Source: Candidatus Rifleibacteriota bacterium
GTDB taxonomy: Bacteria > Muiribacteriota > Ozemobacteria > Ozemobacterales > Ozemobacteraceae
Length of the DNA stretch: 64,000 bases
Direction: 5' to 3'
NCBI GenBank assembly: GCA_024710355.1
Contig: JANJUX010000046.1
Coordinates: forward strand, 62,001 to 126,000
The translations under genes were made by a program, and so were the position numbers. How positions within the stretch are numbered: position 1 is the first letter of the stretch; the number at the start of each line of letters is the position of its first letter. A model generated the notes under the pieces. The model saw nothing but the letters and a program-made list of their open reading frames with translations, had not been told where the DNA came from and did no database searches. Positions 59,913 to 64,000 of this stretch are shown in pieces.

Positions 59913-62102
59913 TTATTGTTCAGGCCTCAGGCGATTGTTATCTGTCTGTCGACTGTTGACATCGTAATTGATGAATTCATTGCACCAGGTCAGCATATCA
60001 TGACGCAGGGCAAAATGCTGCTCGATGCTCTCTTCAAAGTTCAGATTTTCAAGAATGCGTTCAAGCTGCCGGCGCGCCCTTGAAAAAATACCCTGCCCCC
60101 TTGATATCAGCATCATGAAATCATCTGAACGGGCCCGGGTCAGGATAGATGAATGCAGCAGCGTGTCGGCAAGAACTGCCGCCGCCAGATATCTGTCTCT
60201 GACTGGTTGCCCGATGCGGATTTCCCCTGGTGCCGGCGGCGGGTCGAGGTGAGTGCTGATGCGGTTGAGAATTTCGTTGCCCGTCAGAGCCATCAGGAAA
60301 ACGTGTGACTGCAGCAGTCTCTCCGGCTCGGCAACGAAAATTTTGCGGTCAAGGTCAGAAATGCGATGATAAAGATTCTGACTGTCGATACTGAGATTCT
60401 GCAGCGGAACCAGCACCTTTTCGTCTGTTTTAAGATTTTTAAGGGGCCTTAGTCCACATTCGCAGAGCATTTCATCCATGGCGGCCAGCGTCGGCGCATG
60501 TTTGAAAGGGTGCCGGTCAGTTTTCGCCATCGCCGGTGGTATCTGTTTCTGTCCATTCTCAGTCTGATTTTGAGCGGGCAATTTTTCGATGCCGACTACG
60601 GAAAAAGATGCTTCAGGCGCTGCAGCCTGCGCCAGTTTTTCTTCTAAGTGCCGGCGGTTGCTGGTCGCCGCCAGAAAGAGCATGACACCGTAGAGGCCGG
60701 CAATGATAAAGCCAGGCAGGTTGCCGACGTAAAAATACTGGCCGGGTATAGTCTGAGCCTTGCCAAGAAGCACCAGTAGCCCATCAAGAACCAGCGAAAG
60801 CCCGGGAGCCACTATTATTGACACACCCGGCCAGAAAATCGAAAGAACGGCGGTGATGAAGGCGACCGGGAGAATGTAGCTGAAAGACCAGATTATAAGG
60901 GGATTTACCAGCAGCGAGGAGGCCGAAACAGTTCCGAACAGCATTGCGGTCATTGGTATGGTCCCAAAACTTGCAGCGAGGGTAACAGCCATGTAGCGCG
61001 AGAAAGTCTCAGGAAAATAAAACCGGCGAAACAACCTTTCTATCGGCTCGCGCAGAAAGACGATGCTCAACACGGCAGTGAAGCTGAGCTGAAAGGCTGC
61101 GTTGAAAATGAGGGCCGGCCGGTAGAGAAGCAGAATCAGGGCTGCGATTGAAACCGGTCGTACCGGCGACGGAAAAGCCTCGGTGTGCAGAATGGTGGCA
61201 ACGCACAGATACATGATCAGAGCCCGCCAGACCGAAGGGCTGCCGGTTGTGGTCATGGCGTAAAAAATAAGAAACAGGGCAGTCATTATGCTGCGTGAAA
61301 GGGGCGGAACCTTCAGCCAGTGAAGAATTGCCGCGAGACAGACAATGATGACCATTATATGCTGCCCTGATACGGCGAGAAGATGACTGATACCGGTTTC
61401 ACGGAAAAGAATCTTCTCTGTCTGGGGTATCTGACTGGTGTCGCCAAGGATGAAACCTGTGACAATGCCGGCATGCCGGCGCGGCAATACGGTGTTGAGC
61501 CCATCCCGTAATTTTCGTTGCACTCTGCCGGCCAGCCCCGTCAGACCTGGGCCGGTGGTTACGCTGCTGATCCGGTCAGCGTTGAATGTCGGTGGTCTTC
61601 CGGGCTGAGTGACCGAAAAGCTGCCTTCGAGCGCATACTGTTGTTCAGGCTCCGGAAAAAGGTCGGGAGTTTTAATAATGCACTCGACCAGTCCGGGGAC
61701 TTTGATGTTCTGGTCATCGGCCGAAAAAGTGGCGTCAAGAAGCTTGAATCTTATACTGCCGCTGCGGCTCAGCCTGAATTCACCTTTGAATTGACCTGAG
61801 AGGCGGCCTCTGACTTTGTCGAGACTGAGAAAATGCGAAAAATTGGCCTCGGGTTCGGCTCTGAGATTGCCATAAAACGCGGCAGCAAGAAAACCGGCAA
61901 GGGCAAGAAAAAGAAGCCGGTGTCTGCTGAACAGATCGGGAAAAGAGAGCAGCAGGCAGCAACTGGCTGCGACCAGCATGGCGATATGCATGCCGGTCGG
62001 CAGAAGGGCAGAAAAAAGCAGGCCGCAGACAAACACGGCGGTAAAACCGACGAGCATATCCGGCGGTGCTGTAAAAAGCCTGCTTTTGCGTTTATTTTTC
62101 AT
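59913..62102 (-). CDS. comEC: ComEC/Rec2 DNA-uptake channel without the nuclease domain
   Basis: A 729-residue membrane protein. N-terminal helices, an OB-like DUF4131 domain (about 85-180), then the competence domain with HAGIVTGFILGDTSQIP, GISHLLAVSGQHIMVI and GSPSVWRALIMY across about eight helices (about 200-470). The usual C-terminal metallo-beta-lactamase (nuclease) domain and its HxHxDH motif are absent. In its place, after a low-complexity linker (about 490-530), is a roughly 200-residue helical domain of unknown type. ComEC moves single-stranded DNA through the inner membrane in transformation. It overlaps the ComEA-like gene by 11 bases. Confidence 0.9.
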   Translation of the reverse strand: MKNKRKSRLFTAPPDMLVGFTAVFVCGLLFSALLPTGMHIAMLVAASCCLLLSFPDLFSRHRLLFLALAGFLAAAFYGNLRAEPEANFSHFLSLDKVRGRLSGQFKGEFRLSRSGSIRFKLLDATFSADDQNIKVPGLVECIIKTPDLFPEPEQQYALEGSFSVTQPGRPPTFNADRISSVTTGPGLTGLAGRVQRKLRDGLNTVLPRRHAGIVTGFILGDTSQIPQTEKILFRETGISHLLAVSGQHIMVIIVCLAAILHWLKVPPLSRSIMTALFLIFYAMTTTGSPSVWRALIMYLCVATILHTEAFPSPVRPVSIAALILLLYRPALIFNAAFQLSFTAVLSIVFLREPIERLFRRFYFPETFSRYMAVTLAASFGTIPMTAMLFGTVSASSLLVNPLIIWSFSYILPVAFITAVLSIFWPGVSIIVAPGLSLVLDGLLVLLGKAQTIPGQYFYVGNLPGFIIAGLYGVMLFLAATSNRRHLEEKLAQAAAPEASFSVVGIEKLPAQNQTENGQKQIPPAMAKTDRHPFKHAPTLAAMDEMLCECGLRPLKNLKTDEKVLVPLQNLSIDSQNLYHRISDLDRKIFVAEPERLLQSHVFLMALTGNEILNRISTHLDPPPAPGEIRIGQPVRDRYLAAAVLADTLLHSSILTRARSDDFMMLISRGQGIFSRARRQLERILENLNFEESIEQHFALRHDMLTWCNEFINYDVNSRQTDNNRLRPEQ

Positions 62103-62508
62103 CGCGCGAAATTCTTACTCCCGCTTCTTTCATGGCCTGAATCTTTGCCGGTCCGATATTCTTTACCCGGTCGTCAAAATCGCGCCAGTCAGCGAAATGG
62201 GCAAATCTGCGTTCTGCCATGATCAGGTCTGCTGTTTTTGAGCCGACGCCCGGGCATGCGAGCAGCTGCTCTCGCGTTGCTTCGTTGATTATTATGTGGT
62301 CGGGAGCATCGGCCCCGGTCTGCTCAATCCTGCCGACACTGCCCAGGGCCTGATCTAGCCTGATGCTGAGCTGTTGGTCGCCGGTGGCAATAAACTGTTG
62401 TAATGGCACGGCATCGGTGCCGAAGAACATCGTGCTGCAGCCGATAATAATCGGCAGCAGGCAGAGAATTCTAAGTTCAATTACCTCGCGCTGGGTTAAC
62501 TGAAGCAT
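62092..62508 (-). CDS. ComEA-like helix-hairpin-helix protein
   Basis: A 138-residue protein with an N-terminal membrane anchor (about 13-30, LRILCLLPIIIGCSTMFFG) and a C-terminal HhH DNA-binding pair: INEATREQLLACPGVGSKTADLIMAER (ComEA signature) followed by FDDRVKNIGPAKIQAM. ComEA binds incoming double-stranded DNA at the cell envelope and hands it to ComEC, whose gene follows directly with an 11-base overlap. The linker is short compared with Bacillus ComEA. Confidence 0.88.
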   Translation of the reverse strand: MLQLTQREVIELRILCLLPIIIGCSTMFFGTDAVPLQQFIATGDQQLSIRLDQALGSVGRIEQTGADAPDHIIINEATREQLLACPGVGSKTADLIMAERRFAHFADWRDFDDRVKNIGPAKIQAMKEAGVRISRDEK

Positions 62509-63251
62509 ATTCTCAGTCCCCCGTCAGCATTTTGGATGAAAAAGTCTCTTTTGCCAGCTGCTCTGGCCACTGCTTTTACTTCGAGCAGTGACTTTTTGGG
62601 GTCGTTTTTAAAATGCCCGGCATTAAAAACGCGGTTCTGCCAGCCGCTGTCGGCGATGGCAAACCTGACGCAAAGGTATTCAGGAAACTCTTCGACAATC
62701 TGCGGCAGAGAAAGCATCAGATTGTCGGGTGATCCGGCCAGCTGCGCTGCCAGAACCGGCACAAAAGGGTAAAGACAGGCGAGCACCAGCCTTTTGAAAC
62801 GCCCGCCGGCTTTGATCTGCGGGGGCGAGACTTTTGCCGCATGCTTAACCGACATCAGCGCGGCTCGCAGGTCACTGCGACAGAGAAGGTGATCGCGGCT
62901 CTGGGCTGCCGCTTCAAGCCAGGGTTCGGGTTTATGAGCGTCGCCATTCTGCTGGGAATCACGAAAAATACGCGCCAACCATTTGAATGCCGCTTCAAGC
63001 TGATTCAACGGCTCAGCCGGCAGCTGTGCGCCTTCGCTGATCAGGGCGATTCTGCAGGCGTCGATTCCGAATTCCGCAGCAAGATCTTCAGGTATGCCCG
63101 GTTGTGACCTGCCGGGGGCAAGCCAGCCCAGTGGGCTCAGGCCCCAGAGCTGGCGGGTGCGCATGGTAATGTCTTCTGTAAGGCTGCCAGAAGAAGCAAA
63201 AACAGGCCATAAAGCGGCCTGTTTTTCAAAGCTTTGCGGATTGTACTTCAA
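62496..63251 (-). CDS. Protein resembling the C-terminal half of leucyl-tRNA synthetase
   Basis: A 251-residue protein of uncertain kind. IPEDLAAEFGIDACRIALISEGAQLPAEPLNQLEAAFKWLARIF resembles the class I synthetase junction (xxxxYGADALRLYxLFxGPP... RFLxRVWRL) of LeuRS. RFKRLVLACLYPFVPVLAAQL resembles the anticodon-domain LLLAPFAPHIAEEL segment. The C-terminal VRFAIADSGWQNRVF...LLEVKAVARAAGKRDFFI resembles the LeuRS C-terminal unit. No HIGH or KMSKS motif or catalytic core is present. It may be a repurposed tRNA- or nucleic-acid-binding domain. It sits in the competence operon, overlapping the ComEA-like gene by 13 bases. Confidence 0.6.
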   Translation of the reverse strand: MKYNPQSFEKQAALWPVFASSGSLTEDITMRTRQLWGLSPLGWLAPGRSQPGIPEDLAAEFGIDACRIALISEGAQLPAEPLNQLEAAFKWLARIFRDSQQNGDAHKPEPWLEAAAQSRDHLLCRSDLRAALMSVKHAAKVSPPQIKAGGRFKRLVLACLYPFVPVLAAQLAGSPDNLMLSLPQIVEEFPEYLCVRFAIADSGWQNRVFNAGHFKNDPKKSLLEVKAVARAAGKRDFFIQNADGGLRICFS

Positions 63252-63253
63252 GA

Positions 63254-63967
63254 TCAGTTGGTCAGTAAACCCCAGAGCTGCCGGGTCTTTTCGTTGTTGA
63301 TGCCAAGGTCGGTGGTTGCGAAGAAAAGCAGCTCACGGGCCTGATTGATAATCGCAGGTTCCTGCAGCGATTTTCCACAGGCAATGAGGAATCTGATTTC
63401 GAAGATAAAGAAATCCTGATCAGAAACAGCCGCTTTCTTTTCGACTTCGAGCAGATCCTTCATGGCCTTCTCGTAGTCGCCGGTCTTGAACAGCGTCAAA
63501 AGCCCGACTATTTCATTGGCGGTAGCAATATTCTGCTCGATTTCTTTTTTTCGTTCCGGGTCAGAAACATTCTTCAGTTCTTCTTCTGCCTTTTTAACCC
63601 AGGTTGTGTCTGCCTCGAGCATGAAAAATTTCTCGTGCGCAATGGAAAGACAGAGCGTCACAAGCACTTCGTTCACTTCTTCTCGGGTGAGAAACGTGCC
63701 TGAAGCTACTTTGCGATAAAGGTCGAGGCTGGTCGAGAATGTCTGGCGGGCATCGGCAAACTTGTCGTAAGCCTTCTCGAGCTGCCCCTGATTGAAGTTG
63801 AGGTAGCCTTCGGCCAGCAGCTGCGTCTGTGCCTTCTGCTGCCGACTGCCCGAGAAAAGAAGGCCGCCGGCCACCCCGCCGCCGATCAACAGCAGCAGAA
63901 TGATCAGAATGGCGATAGCACCACCGGTGCGGGCTGAGTTATTCAAGGTCTTCATCTTCAGATTCAT
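63254..63967 (-). CDS. Membrane-anchored TPR protein
   Basis: A 237-residue protein with one N-terminal transmembrane helix (about 16-38, AIAILIILLLLIGGGVAGGLLF) and a helical remainder with TPR-like repeats (AEGYLNFNQGQLEKAYDKFADA). No lipobox or enzyme motif. It overlaps the end of the gene upstream by 29 bases and leads with 2 bases spacing into the LeuRS-like gene, so it belongs to the competence operon by position. Scaffolding at the inner membrane is the only supportable role. Confidence 0.8.
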   Translation of the reverse strand: MNLKMKTLNNSARTGGAIAILIILLLLIGGGVAGGLLFSGSRQQKAQTQLLAEGYLNFNQGQLEKAYDKFADARQTFSTSLDLYRKVASGTFLTREEVNEVLVTLCLSIAHEKFFMLEADTTWVKKAEEELKNVSDPERKKEIEQNIATANEIVGLLTLFKTGDYEKAMKDLLEVEKKAAVSDQDFFIFEIRFLIACGKSLQEPAIINQARELLFFATTDLGINNEKTRQLWGLLTN

Positions 63968-64000
63968 CCTGGGGAATTGGCATGTTGGGCTGGGTGTTGG
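63939..64000 (-). CDS. C-terminal end of a gene entering from the right, acidic tail
   Basis: Reading leftward from the right edge, an open frame gives a Pro/Gln stretch then DESEDEDLE and a TAA at 63939-63941. It overlaps the next gene's start by 29 bases. Only about 20 residues are visible, so nothing can be said of its function, and it might not be coding. Confidence 0.4.
   Translation of the reverse strand, partial: NTQPNMPIPQDESEDEDLE

Noticed and set aside
63119..63290. The peptide TRQLWGL occurs both at the end of the TPR protein and near the start of the LeuRS-like protein, with 16 of 17 matching bases.
   Set aside because: Too short to show duplication; it may be chance or a small local copy, and nothing else around it matches.
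1..64000. tRNA genes, rRNA genes, CRISPR arrays, insertion sequences, integrases and phage genes.
   Set aside because: I looked in the intergenic gaps and among the coding frames and found no cloverleaf, no direct-repeat array and no transposase or recombinase motif.

Overview
This window looks like the chromosome of a diderm (Gram-negative-type) bacterium of about 50-55% GC. The evidence is a TonB-dependent receptor, beta-barrel outer-membrane proteins, lipoprotein signal peptides, an outer-membrane lipoprotein-sorting homologue, type II secretion/type IV pilus pseudopilins and an exported decaheme cytochrome. The lineage cannot be fixed from the sequence alone; a little-cultured phylum (for example Riflebacteria-like) is only a guess. 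I see no tRNA, rRNA, CRISPR array, transposase or phage gene.

Layout. 1-1871 (-): the 5' part of a large unknown gene cut by the window edge. 2007-9130 (+): glmM, a TPR lipoprotein, a first pseudopilin triad, an FG-GAP propeller protein, a TPR protein and an unknown protein. 9150-14435 (+): an isochorismatase-like hydrolase, a P-loop NTPase, a four-subunit 2-oxoacid:ferredoxin oxidoreductase (delta, alpha, beta, gamma), then rsfS and rsmE. 14711-23192 (+): a second pseudopilin triad, two Skp/OmpH-like exported proteins, a 1392-residue exported protein and a small exported protein. 23251-29163 (+): a FecR lipoprotein, a CHASE2-PP2C phosphatase and a third pseudopilin triad. 29223-32432: mtaB, an unknown gene on the minus strand and a lipoprotein. 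32454-38053 (-): two overlapping paralogous membrane class III cyclases. 38173-41609 (+): a beta-barrel protein, a cobalamin riboswitch and a btuB-like receptor. 42001-51810 (+): a cluster with an adenylation-ACP-HMG-CoA-reductase fusion, a formyltransferase, a UbiA-type prenyltransferase, a PEP-synthase/rifampicin-phosphotransferase-like enzyme, a BtaA-like aminocarboxypropyl transferase and a LolA-like protein. 52124-57153: a beta-barrel protein, an exported protein (-), a decaheme cytochrome and an M20 peptidase. 57223-64000 (-): an HD-GYP protein, ssb, and an operon of TPR, LeuRS-C-terminal-like, ComEA-like, ComEC and YdcF-like genes.

Two systems stand out. First, the two cyclases have lost complementary halves of the class III active site. 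One keeps both metal-binding Asp but has lost the transition-state Asn/Arg; the other keeps Asn/Arg but has lost the Asp. This predicts an obligate heterodimer with a single active site, like mammalian transmembrane adenylyl cyclases, built here from two sensor proteins made from overlapping genes. Second, the 1004-residue protein at 42001 has the layout of a carboxylic acid reductase (adenylation domain, carrier domain, reductase) but with a class I HMG-CoA-reductase fold as the reductase, and all expected catalytic residues are present. It heads a cluster that looks like lipid or small-molecule biosynthesis.

That cluster is bounded by two inverted copies of a bipartite repeat. The left copy encloses a set of perfect hairpins whose loops are complementary to each other, so it may be an undescribed structured RNA or a mobile element.
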